Below are positions 1 to 7,943 of a stretch of DNA of 64,000 bases, one piece after another; positions within the stretch are counted from its first letter, which is position 1; each line of letters starts with the position of its first letter. Below the pieces are notes generated by a model, which saw only the letters and a list, made by a program, of their open reading frames with translations, made no database searches and was not told the DNA's origin. Source of the DNA: Roseiarcus sp963835955 (GTDB lineage: Bacteria; Pseudomonadota; Alphaproteobacteria; Rhizobiales; Beijerinckiaceae); assembly GCA_963835955.1 (NCBI GenBank), contig CAWIHZ010000017.1, positions 62,001-126,000 of the forward strand, in the 5' to 3' direction. Made by a program: the position numbers and the translations under genes.

Positions 1-2
1 GC

Positions 3-1079
3 GCCGCCCGCGCCGCCACGGTTACGCGTTCGCTCCTGATCGCGATCGCGGTTTCGCTCGCTTTTTGCAGCGTCGTCTTCGTGTTGTGGCTAGGCGCGCG
101 CGATGTGCTCGCGGGTCGGATGACGGCAGGGCTTTTGTCGCAATTCGTGCTGTTCGCCGTTCTCGCCGCGACGTCGCTCGGCGAATTGTCGCAGGTGTGG
201 AGCGAAGCGGCCGCCACCGCCGGTTCCGCGGGGCGCATCGCCGAACTTCTCGCGGTGCGGGCGCTTATCGTTTCCCCGGCGAGTCCGCTTGCGATGCCTA
301 CGCCTCCGCGCGGCGCGATCGCTTTCCAGCATGTCAGCTTTGCCTACAAGAGCGCGCCGGACGTGCGAGTGTTCGACGATCTCAGCTTCGCGATCGCGCC
401 CGGCGAACGGGTGGCGATCGTTGGCGCTTCAGGGGCGGGCAAGTCGACGCTGTTCCAGCTCATCATGCGCTTTTACGATTGTGACGAGGGCCGGGTCCTC
501 GTCGACGGCGTCGACGTGAAGACTGTCGATCCCAAGGACCTCCGCACCCGCATTGCGCCCGTACCTCAGGAGCCTTCGATTTTCGGGGTCACGGTCGCGG
601 AGAACATCGCCTATGGTCGCGCCGGCGCGAGCGAGCGCGCGGTCCAAGGGGCGGCGCGGCGGGCGGCCGCGGACGGCTTCATCCGCGAACTCGACAAAGG
701 CTATGCGACGGAGCTCGGCGAGCGCGGCGTGACCCTGTCAGGTGGTGAGAAGCAGCGGTTGGCGATCGCGCGGGCAATCCTGAAAGATGCCGCTGTGCTG
801 CTGCTCGATGAGGCAACCTCGGCCCTCGATGCGGAGAACGAGGCGCAAGTGCAGGCCGCGCTTGACGATGTGATGAATGGACGAACGACGCTGGTTATCG
901 CCCACCGACTTGCGACCGTGCTGAAAGCCGACCGGATTCTGGTGATGGAATCCGGGCGCATTGTCGAGGAGGGCGACCACGCTTCGCTGGTCGCGCGCGG
1001 CGGTGTTTACGCGCGCCTGGCGCGGCTGCAATTTCATGTCGGAGCCGTGGCACTGACGGACGGGGGTGCGACAATTTAG
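3..1079 (+). CDS. ABC exporter, fused permease/ATPase (5' end outside window)
   Basis: This is the C-terminal part of an MsbA/MdlB-type ABC exporter; the frame is open from base 3, so the start lies outside the window. The visible part begins in the last membrane helices and continues into a complete nucleotide-binding domain. Walker A (GASGAGKST) is near 423-449, the signature LSGGEKQ near 735-755, Walker B (VLLLDEATSALD) near 795-830 and the H-loop (IAHRLATV) near 900. Such proteins work as dimers in the inner membrane and use ATP to export lipids, peptides or drugs; the substrate cannot be read from this sequence. The gap to the next start is about 240 bp, so it need not belong to the following heme-assembly operon. 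The family assignment is firm and the substrate unknown. Confidence 0.93.
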   Translation, partial: AARAATVTRSLLIAIAVSLAFCSVVFVLWLGARDVLAGRMTAGLLSQFVLFAVLAATSLGELSQVWSEAAATAGSAGRIAELLAVRALIVSPASPLAMPTPPRGAIAFQHVSFAYKSAPDVRVFDDLSFAIAPGERVAIVGASGAGKSTLFQLIMRFYDCDEGRVLVDGVDVKTVDPKDLRTRIAPVPQEPSIFGVTVAENIAYGRAGASERAVQGAARRAAADGFIRELDKGYATELGERGVTLSGGEKQRLAIARAILKDAAVLLLDEATSALDAENEAQVQAALDDVMNGRTTLVIAHRLATVLKADRILVMESGRIVEEGDHASLVARGGVYARLARLQFHVGAVALTDGGATI

Positions 1080-1321
1080 CGCGGATGAAAGGCGTCTATC
1101 GGCTCCATCCGATCCGACGACGCTTGACCTTCCGTTCCGATCGTCGTTGGATTTGACGCAGGCCGAATTTACGAGTGGCCGGCGTGGCGTCCAATCGAGC
1201 TGCGTGGTCGGCTCTTGCGACGCAAAGCGGCCCCGGGACGGCGCCCGAGACTTCGCTGAGCGTCTCGTGGCGTCGACGCGAGGATTTGGATCAATTCGGA
1301 AGCCGGGAATTGGCGTCGAGA

Positions 1322-2245
1322 ATGGAAACAGTTGTAAGGAACACAAGCACGCGGCCAATCTCGCGGTCGCACGGGCGCGTGTTCGATCATCTCGTTCTGC
1401 TGAAGCCGCGCGTCATGTCGCTCGTCGTGTTCACCGGGGCCGTCGGCTTCGCGCTGGCGCCGGGACATGTCGACTGGATGAAGCTCTTCACCACACTTTC
1501 GGCGATGGCCGCGGGAGCAGGGGCGTGCGGCGCGCTCAATATGTGGTGGGACGCCGACATCGACGCCATGATGTCGCGCACTGCGATGCGGCCGATACCG
1601 CGGGGCGCCGTTATCGCACGGGAGGCGCTGGCGATTGGCGTTTTGCTGGCGGTCGTGTCGGTGGCCGCGCTCGGAACGCAGGTGAACTGGCTCGCCGGTG
1701 GTTTGCTCGCGCTTACAATCGCCATTTACATTCCGCTCTATACGATGGTCCTGAAGCGCAGCACACCGCTCAATATCGTGATCGGCGGCGCTGCGGGAGC
1801 GCTGCCGCCTGTGATCGGCTGGGCGGCCGCTGCGAACAGCCTGTCGGCGGGTCCGATCGCGATGTTCTTTGTCATCTTCCTATGGACGCCGCCCCATTTT
1901 TGGGCATTGGCGTTGTGCCGCAGCGCCGACTATGAGCGCGTCAAAGTGCCGATGCTTCCCAATGTCGCTGGCCCAACTGCGACGTGCCGTCAAATTCTGA
2001 TCTATTCGCTGCTGGTGGTGGGTTCGTCCTTCGGTCCGCTTCTTATTGCCGGCGTCGGACTGTTCTACGGTATGATCGCGGCTGCGTGCGGCGCCGTGTT
2101 CCTTTGGCGGGCTGTCGCGCTTTATCGTCTGCGCGACGGCGACGAGTCGCCCCGGCGCAAGGCGGCAATGTCGCTTTTCGGTTTCTCGATCCTTTACCTG
2201 TTCATCCTATTCGCGGCGATGCTCGCCGAGGTCACTCTGAGGTAG
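1322..2245 (+). CDS. ctaB: protoheme IX farnesyltransferase (heme O synthase)
   Basis: The protein adds a farnesyl group to heme B to give heme O for cytochrome oxidases. It is a polytopic UbiA-superfamily membrane enzyme. The first Asp-rich motif is seen as NMWWDADID (residues 73-81 of 307) and the family motif DYxxxxVPMLP near residue 205. The frame is open upstream to 1175, but the upstream translation is non-conserved and Arg-rich, so the ATG at 1322 followed by METVVRN was chosen. The length fits the family. It heads a tight cluster with a one-helix protein, a DUF420 protein, an oxidase-like protein and a thioredoxin. ctaA lies about 9 kb away on the other strand instead of next to it. 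Confidence 0.95.
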   Translation: METVVRNTSTRPISRSHGRVFDHLVLLKPRVMSLVVFTGAVGFALAPGHVDWMKLFTTLSAMAAGAGACGALNMWWDADIDAMMSRTAMRPIPRGAVIAREALAIGVLLAVVSVAALGTQVNWLAGGLLALTIAIYIPLYTMVLKRSTPLNIVIGGAAGALPPVIGWAAAANSLSAGPIAMFFVIFLWTPPHFWALALCRSADYERVKVPMLPNVAGPTATCRQILIYSLLVVGSSFGPLLIAGVGLFYGMIAAACGAVFLWRAVALYRLRDGDESPRRKAAMSLFGFSILYLFILFAAMLAEVTLR

Positions 2246-2285
2246 CGGCGCGCGGAATGGCCAATTGTTGTAATGGACAGCCCCG

Positions 2286-2429
2286 ATGAAGGGGACGGTC
2301 GCCCCGAAGTCCGGCCGTTCGGCGAAGCGAGGCAAATGGATCCTTTTCGCTGCGCTCGTCGCGCTTGCGGCTCTCATGTACGTCGGCATCATCGTCAAGG
2401 CCATCAAGTACGGATTGCCGCCGTCATGA
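2286..2429 (+). CDS. 47-aa single-helix membrane protein (CoxF-like position)
   Basis: This short frame encodes a Lys/Arg-rich N-terminus of about 17 residues, one hydrophobic helix (residues 18-37) and a short polar tail, ending in GLPPS. Its stop overlaps the start of the next gene (ATGA), so translation is probably coupled. Tiny one-helix proteins commonly follow ctaB in alphaproteobacterial cox operons (CoxF-like) and are thought to help oxidase assembly. The assignment rests on size, topology and position, not on a recognised motif. Confidence 0.6.
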   Translation: MKGTVAPKSGRSAKRGKWILFAALVALAALMYVGIIVKAIKYGLPPS

Positions 2430-2860
2430 TCTCCATCCACGATCTGACCCACGTGATGGCCGCGATCAACGCGGCGACGATCGTTGTTCTCCTTCGGGCG
2501 TATGGCCGCATTCGGGCGAAGGATCGCGAAGGACACCGCCGCACGATGATGGTGGCGATCGGCCTTGGCGTCGCCTTTCTGGCGGTCTATCTCGTCTATC
2601 ACGCCTCCGCCGGCCTGGCGAAATTCGGCGGCTATGGCCCCATTCGGCCGATCTATTTCACGCTTCTCGCGGTCCATGTGATGATGGCCTTCGCGGTCGC
2701 GGCGCTCGTGCCGTTGACGCTATACAACGCGCTGACGCGCCGTTTCGACGCGCACCGTCGTATCGCCCGCGTGACTCTGCCGATGTGGCTCTTCGTCGCC
2801 GCTTCGGGGCTGGTGGTCTATGTGATGGCGGTCCATCTCTACCCGCTGAACGTCAGCTAG
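2426..2860 (+). CDS. DUF420 family membrane protein
   Basis: This 144-residue protein has four membrane helices and the DUF420 features: HDLTHVMAAIN at the N-terminus, a HRRTMM segment, YHASAGLAKFGG, the RPIYFTLLAVHVMMA helix and a final HRRIARVT plus helix. The conserved histidines at helix ends suggest heme or copper contacts, which is family-level inference. DUF420 genes usually sit with ctaB/ctaA or oxidase genes, as here. The start overlaps the preceding stop by four bases, and the next gene starts 7 bp downstream, so this is one operon. Confidence 0.85.
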   Translation: MISIHDLTHVMAAINAATIVVLLRAYGRIRAKDREGHRRTMMVAIGLGVAFLAVYLVYHASAGLAKFGGYGPIRPIYFTLLAVHVMMAFAVAALVPLTLYNALTRRFDAHRRIARVTLPMWLFVAASGLVVYVMAVHLYPLNVS

Positions 2861-2867
2861 CGGAAAT

Positions 2868-4286
2868 ATGAGCGAACTGGCGCAGTCGCATTCCCGCTCC
2901 GGCCTTGAACTCGCGTCGGCCGCCGGTCTCGCGGGCGCATTGAGGCGCGAACTTGTCGGGTGGGCGTGGCTAGCCGTCGGCGCGCTCGCGGTCGCCGGCG
3001 TGTTCGCTTTTCTGCTCGCGCTCTCGCGTGTCCCAGGAATGGACAAGGCGCCGTTTTGGCCAATCGGGTTCTTTTACAAGGGCCTCGTGATCCACGTGGT
3101 GTTCTCGCTGGCGGTCTGGCTAATGGGGATATTCGCCTTCTTGACCTCGTACGCCACCATACGGATGGCTGGCGAGGACACGCGCGCCGCGATCCTCGGG
3201 CGGATCGGGCAAGGCGCCGTGCTGATCGCCTTTCCGTGTCTGTTCGCGCCGGCGTTCCTCGATTCGACCCGGCCGGAGCTCACCAATTATATTCCACTCA
3301 TTCGTCATCCGGCCTACGATCTCGGCCTCCTGGCTCTGGCGCTGGGCGTTCTGGCGCCCGTGACCCGGCTCATGGTCAATCTTCCGGGTCGGCTGGCGAG
3401 GTTGCCGCCGATGGCGTTTGCAATGTCCGCTGGCGGTTTCATCTATTGCATGGCGCTTCTTTGCTTTGCGATCGCGGCGGGGCTGCTCGCGCGACAAGGC
3501 GACCTGGCGTCGGCGCGTGATCGGTTGTTCTGGGGCGGCGGCCACGTGCTGCAGTTCGTCTATGCGACGCTGATGCTGACCAACTGGTCGATCCTCGCCC
3601 GCCGCAGCCTGGGCGAAAAGGCGGTTCACGGCGGCGTATTTCGGCTGGCGGTCCTGCTCATCGTGGCGCTGTCGATTCTGGCGCCGATCTTCTACGCCGT
3701 CTTCGCGCCGTTTTCCGACGATCAGCACGAGGCGTTCCGCTTGCTGCAGTTCGGCATAGCCCTGCCCTCGGTCTTATTCGCCGTCTCGCTCATCGCCAAC
3801 GCCCGAACGCTTCGGCCGCCGTCGGGGTGGCCGTGGCGCGATCCGGCCTTCTTCGCCCTGGCGATGTCGCTGGCGCTGTTCGCGCTCGGGGGCGTCATGG
3901 GCTTCCTGATCACCGGCTCGGACACCCGCACGCCCGCGCATTATCACGCCGTGATCACGGCGGTCAGCGTCTCCAGCGTCGGCATGCTGCTGACGTTCGG
4001 CCTGGATGAGCTCGGGCGCGGACCGGCGTCTGCGCGGGCGACCCGAATCCTGATCGGACTTTATGGCGGCGGGCAGTTCGTCGCCTCGATCGCCATGTTC
4101 GTCGCCGGCGGCTACGGCGCGGCGCGCAAGACGCCGGACGGAGTCGGGTCCCTCGACGCCGTCGCCGCGGCCGGCATGGCCGTGCACGGCGTCGCCTCGA
4201 TCTTCACCATTCTCGGCGGCGCAGCCTTCATCGTGGTCGCCGTTCGAGCGCTATGGCGCCCCGCGGTCGCGCGCGCGAACGGCTGA
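2868..4286 (+). CDS. heme-copper-oxidase-like subunit I, incomplete CuB site
   Basis: The 472-residue protein has about 12 membrane helices and resembles the NOR/cbb3 side of the heme-copper oxidase superfamily. Candidate ligands are H76 (helix II), H226 in FWGGGHVLQF (helix VI) and H358/H360 in TPAHYHAV (helix X). The spacing 76/226/358/360 is close to that known for NorB-type subunits. The helix-VII His-His pair expected about 50 residues after H226 is missing; only H287 in SDDQHEAF lies nearby. It could be a degenerate oxidase-like protein that carries heme without a normal binuclear centre, or an assembly or sensor protein. No subunit II, subunit III or cytochrome c gene is adjacent within the window. 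It sits between DUF420 and a TlpA-like thioredoxin, 7 and 5 bp apart. Confidence 0.8.
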   Translation: MSELAQSHSRSGLELASAAGLAGALRRELVGWAWLAVGALAVAGVFAFLLALSRVPGMDKAPFWPIGFFYKGLVIHVVFSLAVWLMGIFAFLTSYATIRMAGEDTRAAILGRIGQGAVLIAFPCLFAPAFLDSTRPELTNYIPLIRHPAYDLGLLALALGVLAPVTRLMVNLPGRLARLPPMAFAMSAGGFIYCMALLCFAIAAGLLARQGDLASARDRLFWGGGHVLQFVYATLMLTNWSILARRSLGEKAVHGGVFRLAVLLIVALSILAPIFYAVFAPFSDDQHEAFRLLQFGIALPSVLFAVSLIANARTLRPPSGWPWRDPAFFALAMSLALFALGGVMGFLITGSDTRTPAHYHAVITAVSVSSVGMLLTFGLDELGRGPASARATRILIGLYGGGQFVASIAMFVAGGYGAARKTPDGVGSLDAVAAAGMAVHGVASIFTILGGAAFIVVAVRALWRPAVARANG

Positions 4287-4291
4287 GTGCG

Positions 4292-4864
4292 ATGCGGGCG
4301 CTGAAGGCCGGGGCGGCGCGCAGGGCGGCTCTGCTGGCTGCTGTCGTCGCCGGACTGCTCGCGCTGACGGCTTGGCGCGAAATCAATCCGCTCCCGAGGA
4401 CCGAGATTGTCGGGCTGCGGACCGAGGAGCCAGCCAGGCTCAGTGCTTTCCTCGATGAGACGGGCGCGAAGGTCTCGGTCGATTCGTTTCGCGGCAGGGT
4501 TCTGATCCTGAATCTCTGGGCGCCGTGGTGCGTCCCCTGCCTTACGGAATTGCCGTCTCTCGACCGTCTCGCCGGGCGCCTGTCCCCCAAGGATTTCGCC
4601 ATCGCGGCCGTGACCAAGGACGCGCTCGGCGACACGCCCTCCAAACGCGCATTCGACGCGATGGGACTGCGGCATCTCAAAATGTATCTCGACCCCACAG
4701 GCGCTCTGGAGAGCGAAATCGGCGCGCACGGGATGCCGTCGACCGTCATTCTCGGCCGCGACGGCGCGCTGCTCGGCTTCCGCGAGGGCGCGGCGGACTG
4801 GGACAGCGCAGAAATGATCGACCGGCTCAACCAGTTCGCGGCCCAATCGCCTCGCCTGGATTGA
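4292..4864 (+). CDS. TlpA/ResA-like thioredoxin, membrane-anchored
   Basis: The 190-residue protein has an N-terminal signal anchor (about residues 8-28) and a periplasmic thioredoxin fold with the redox motif WAPWCVPC (76-83). A cis-Pro loop is seen in HGMPSTVILGRDG. Such proteins reduce disulfides during cytochrome c or CuA/CuB site maturation, which fits a position 5 bp after an oxidase-like gene. The ATG at 4292 is preferred to one at 4253 because the latter lies inside the preceding gene and adds only Arg-rich residues. It closes the ctaB cluster. Confidence 0.9.
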   Translation: MRALKAGAARRAALLAAVVAGLLALTAWREINPLPRTEIVGLRTEEPARLSAFLDETGAKVSVDSFRGRVLILNLWAPWCVPCLTELPSLDRLAGRLSPKDFAIAAVTKDALGDTPSKRAFDAMGLRHLKMYLDPTGALESEIGAHGMPSTVILGRDGALLGFREGAADWDSAEMIDRLNQFAAQSPRLD

Positions 4865-4922
4865 GGCGTTCGCCGGCGCCAATCCTAAGCGGACGCGGCG
4901 CAGCGCTCGCCGGCCGCCTTGC

Positions 4923-4962
4923 TAACCGAAGAAGGGCGAAGGGGAAGGCGCGAAGGCCGGCG
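4923..4962 (+). repeat. dispersed 40-bp purine-rich element, copy 1
   Basis: The block starts with TAACCGAA and ends with GCGAAGGCCGGCG. It matches 25301-25340 at 34 of 40 positions, with five of the six differences being A/G changes. Both copies are on the plus strand and lie 60-130 bp after the end of a plus-strand gene (the thioredoxin here, recJ there). Confidence 0.65.
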
Positions 4963-5007
4963 GAGGCGCGGGCCGGCCGACCTTGCGAGGGGCCTCAAGA
5001 CAGGTCC

Positions 5008-5036
5008 TTGCCTGGGTAAACTACGTTATCTATAGG
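5008..5036 (+). promoter_or_regulatory. sigma-70-like promoter before the repeat array
   Basis: TTGCCT (5008-5013) and TATAGG (5031-5036) are separated by exactly 17 bp. The predicted transcription start near 5043 falls just before the first repeat unit at 5048. No protein gene follows for 1.2 kb, so the promoter would serve the array itself. Confidence 0.45.
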
Positions 5037-5047
5037 TTGAAGCTAAC

Positions 5048-5207
5048 GAAAGCCCGAGGGAAGCTTTGGAAAGTCCGCAGGGAAGCAAAGGAAAGTAAAA
5101 GGGAAGCCAGCGAAAGGAAAAGGGAAGGAAACGAAAGCTTTTTATTTTCGCAAATCGGGGCTTTTCAAGGGCTTATGCGCGATTCCCGACTTATTTTTTC
5201 TCCGGCG
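5048..5207 (+). ncRNA. candidate repeat-array small RNA, copy A
   Basis: GAAAG occurs at 5048, 5069, 5091, 5112 and 5133, giving periods of 21, 22, 21 and 21; the first three units carry GGAAGC at a fixed offset and the fourth has GGAAGG. The last unit is followed after 22 bp by a stem TCGGG (5155-5159) and CCCGA (5185-5189) with a 25-nt loop, then a T6 run (5194-5199). A second copy at 38062-38201 has the same spacing, and its stem keeps pairing with a changed base pair. The mixed 21/22 period breaks the reading frame, so the repetition is at the nucleotide level. The strand is chosen from the promoter-like and terminator-like flanks. Function is unknown; it could instead be a DNA-level protein-binding array, since the period is close to two helical turns. 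Confidence 0.5.
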
Positions 5208-6096
5208 AGCCGCTACGCGCCCCTCATGCCTCGCCGCCGCCCTCCCTCCGGCCCCGCGACGCCCGCCCGCGATCTCCGCATAGCCCCTGCCCTCGCGTAA
5301 ACCCACGCGACAATCCTCGTCCGCCGCATTTTCCCGGCCAAGCCCGTCGAGCCGCCGCTTCGAGGCGAGCGCCGTCTGTTGAACCATCGACCACTCTCCT
5401 TGCGGCCGCGGCCCACGCCGCTCGATCGAGGCAAACGTCAGGATAGCATGGCTTTTGAGAATCAGAAAGAAATTGTCGCCAAATTTTTCGCCTTGGTCCT
5501 GCACCCTCGTGTTTTCAGATGGTTACGCAATTTTTATTATCTGAAACCTTAGCAGCCGCTCCTGTAAAAAAGGGAATTGAGTAAGCGTGAACGTAAGTCC
5601 GGCCCCTGCACTCTGGGCCCCCGCGGCGTTCGCGGGGGGCGGCACGGTTGGATCGGCCAGTCTCGTCATCCGAACGTGGGGGAGCTTGGGAGTTGCCTGC
5701 TATGTCAGCAAAATAATGTAAATATTTGATATAATGATGGAATTTTAGGCCGAGCGCCCCTCGATCGGGGCCGACCGCCGGCGTGTCAGATTGAAGAAAG
5801 CACGACAATTTCTTGCCGAAACGCGAGAACCATGAGAATGTGGCAACATGCGCAAGGAGCGCGCCGGTCAGACCGACAGGCCCTTTCCGCGGGGGCCGCA
5901 CCGTCTCCCTCTCGCCTAGCCGCCGACCTGCCTCAACCATCCGCCACTCTGGTCCGGCGCGTTACGTCCCGCGCGAGATTCGCCGCATCGAACAGATGTC
6001 GGCCGTCGCGATCTGTCAGCGACGCCTCTGACGGCGAGACTCCGGCGTCGCGCTCCATGCTTGGAGTTGCCCGGAAGCGGACCTGATGCGGATGGA

Positions 6097-6116
6097 CATG
6101 TGACGCGGCTCACATG
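6097..6116. promoter_or_regulatory. perfect CRP-type palindrome
   Basis: The site has perfect 7-bp arms, CATGTGA and TCACATG, around CGCGGC. The core is TGTGA-N6-TCACA (6099-6114), the classical CRP consensus. It lies about 110 bp upstream of the membrane-protein gene at 6225, which is also the only gene it could plausibly control in this orientation. Confidence 0.6.
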
Positions 6117-6224
6117 ACGTCCGGTCAAAGACTGCTACAAGCCTGGCATTGAGCGGGTCCGGCCCGCGCGCCTTTTTAAAGATGGAGAGGATGCGACCGC
6201 CGGCTGATTGATGGGGAGGGCGTT

Positions 6225-7943
6225 ATGCTGCAGCGAATGTTCTTATTGCTGTTGATGAGCGGGGCGTTGAACTCGCCCGTATACGCACAGGAGACCGGCT
6301 TCGACCCGCCTCATTCCTTGCTCAACGCCGCGCAGACCGTCCTTTTTTTCCTCGGGATGGTTCTTGTCGGCTATCGGACTTACGGGGCGTTCGATTCCCC
6401 CCCGGTCGCTCTGGGAGACGGTCCCGCCCCGCCACGATATATGACCCAACCGCGCCAGTATCGGCTGGGGGCGATCGTCTACGTCGCCATGTGCCTACTA
6501 ATCTACGCCCTGGCGATTTACTTCTACAAGGGATTACTCCCGATCGTCGGCAGCATCGCCCCGGAATCGTTGCAAAAGGCAATTGAGAATTCGACGAAAG
6601 ACGGCTCGCTTTCCTTCCCGCTCGTGATCATTTTTGCCGCCGGCGTTCTGTTCGTGTTGCTGAAGAACGAAGCGGACTGGAATCCGCTGTTCATGCTTCG
6701 CCGCCTTGTATGGGGCTGGGCGTCAATACCGCATCTGGCCAATGCTATTATGGGCGCCGCACGCGATGACCTCGTCGTCCCGAATGAAGCGCGGGCAGAT
6801 GTCGCGAGCGATGCGGACACGCCGAACATCGACATTGGGGATTTCGACAAGGAGAGGCACAGTCTGGATCGTAATTGGGCCGAACTCTGCTACATTCGCG
6901 TCTGGCTTGATCAAAACCGCGCCGACGGCTCACACTACACCTTTTTCAACGAGCCTAGCTTCTCCTGGAGCAAACTTGGGACGGATTATGAGCGTGCCCG
7001 CAACCTTGTCGCGCCGCTGAAGAAAGCCCTCAATGGCAGCAATGGAGCCGAACAAAACATTTTCGCGGACGTGGCGGCGACAATCGAATCGTTGCGTTGC
7101 CAATATTGTCGGCTCGCAGCCTGTTTCATTGTTTACAAGAATGACACCAAGAAGAACGCCATTCGCGATGCGAGGCAATTTGGGGCGCGAATTTGTGAAA
7201 ACACGTCGCGGGCGAACCCCCTCCGTTACATTGTCATATTTGTGGTGGCGATTGCGATTGCGATCTATCTTGGAGTTTGGCTTTCAGCGATGACCTGGGA
7301 CCTTTTGCACGGCAGTCCCGATTCCGCGTTCATCCAGGACCCTGACCTTGTCACACGATGGACTGGTTATTCTCTGGCCAGTTACGGGATGCCGATCCTG
7401 GCGGTGCTTCTGTTGCGCTATCTGGGTTGGACAAACGACCCGGACCAGCCCACTTCCTATCTCATATCCTATGCGACGGTCTTCCTGGTCGCTTTGGGCG
7501 TCTCGGTCCTCTGCCTTTCCCTTGCAATCAAGTTTGTCGGCACGCAACAATTCGCGGCCAAGCCCTTTCTCGAGCTCGTGTTCTCAGAGGTAAAGTGGTG
7601 TTTCTCTCCCGCCGTGGTCTCCGTTTATGTCGCCTATCACGTCGATCGGCAAATCGATCCAATGTTGCCTGACATAGGCTCCTATGGCGCGCATTGGCGG
7701 CTGCCCCAGCGTCTGATCAGCTGCTTGTTGTTTGGATTGCTGGTCACCGCCTTTTCGTTGATGCCGTCGCTTTCGCTGTCGGTGTCTTCGGTTTCGGCAT
7801 GGCCAGTGGACAAACTGCGGGCGGTGGTGATCGGAACCATCTTCATCATCGGGCTGATCACGGCGCTTGCCAGCGAGTTCTGTCTGATCAAGCCGGCCAA
7901 GCCGAAGCCGGCGACGGACCAAATAGGCTACGCGACCGCCTGA
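6225..7943 (+). CDS. orphan multi-pass membrane protein
   Basis: I do not recognise the family. The 572-residue product begins with a signal-like segment (MLQRMFLLLLMSG to VYAQ, about residues 1-22). Further membrane segments are near 35-52, 84-103 and 130-148. A soluble, charged central region follows (about 165-330), containing the cysteine cluster CQYCRLAAC. A second membrane block of five or six helices covers about 337-553, and the C-terminus is short. The start at 6225 is supported by GGGGAGGG about 8 bp upstream. A perfect CRP-type palindrome lies 110 bp before it. There are no close neighbours on the same strand. A role as a channel, sensor or transporter is possible but not shown. 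Confidence 0.7.
   Translation: MLQRMFLLLLMSGALNSPVYAQETGFDPPHSLLNAAQTVLFFLGMVLVGYRTYGAFDSPPVALGDGPAPPRYMTQPRQYRLGAIVYVAMCLLIYALAIYFYKGLLPIVGSIAPESLQKAIENSTKDGSLSFPLVIIFAAGVLFVLLKNEADWNPLFMLRRLVWGWASIPHLANAIMGAARDDLVVPNEARADVASDADTPNIDIGDFDKERHSLDRNWAELCYIRVWLDQNRADGSHYTFFNEPSFSWSKLGTDYERARNLVAPLKKALNGSNGAEQNIFADVAATIESLRCQYCRLAACFIVYKNDTKKNAIRDARQFGARICENTSRANPLRYIVIFVVAIAIAIYLGVWLSAMTWDLLHGSPDSAFIQDPDLVTRWTGYSLASYGMPILAVLLLRYLGWTNDPDQPTSYLISYATVFLVALGVSVLCLSLAIKFVGTQQFAAKPFLELVFSEVKWCFSPAVVSVYVAYHVDRQIDPMLPDIGSYGAHWRLPQRLISCLLFGLLVTAFSLMPSLSLSVSSVSAWPVDKLRAVVIGTIFIIGLITALASEFCLIKPAKPKPATDQIGYATA

Larger units (their letters stand above)
4865..6224. other. 1.36-kb stretch without a convincing protein gene
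   Basis: No frame here has conserved protein character. It holds a 40-bp dispersed element (4923-4962), a promoter-like pair followed by a 21-22 bp repeat array (5008-5207), an AT-rich patch (about 5700-5750) and a CRP-type palindrome (6097-6116). A minus-strand frame starting near 5387 has a good ribosome-binding site (AAGGAGAG), but its product is low-complexity and Arg/Gly-rich, so it is not called. Confidence 0.6.

Noticed and set aside
4983..5300. 105-codon plus-strand frame through repeat array A (Lys/Arg/Glu-rich)
   Set aside because: Its regularity comes from the 21-22 bp DNA repeat. The 22-bp unit breaks the heptad pattern, and promoter-like and terminator-like signals frame it as RNA.
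5142..5504. Minus-strand frame with a good ribosome site before an internal ATG near 5387
   Set aside because: The product is low-complexity Arg/Gly/Ala-rich and no recognisable feature appears in any frame.
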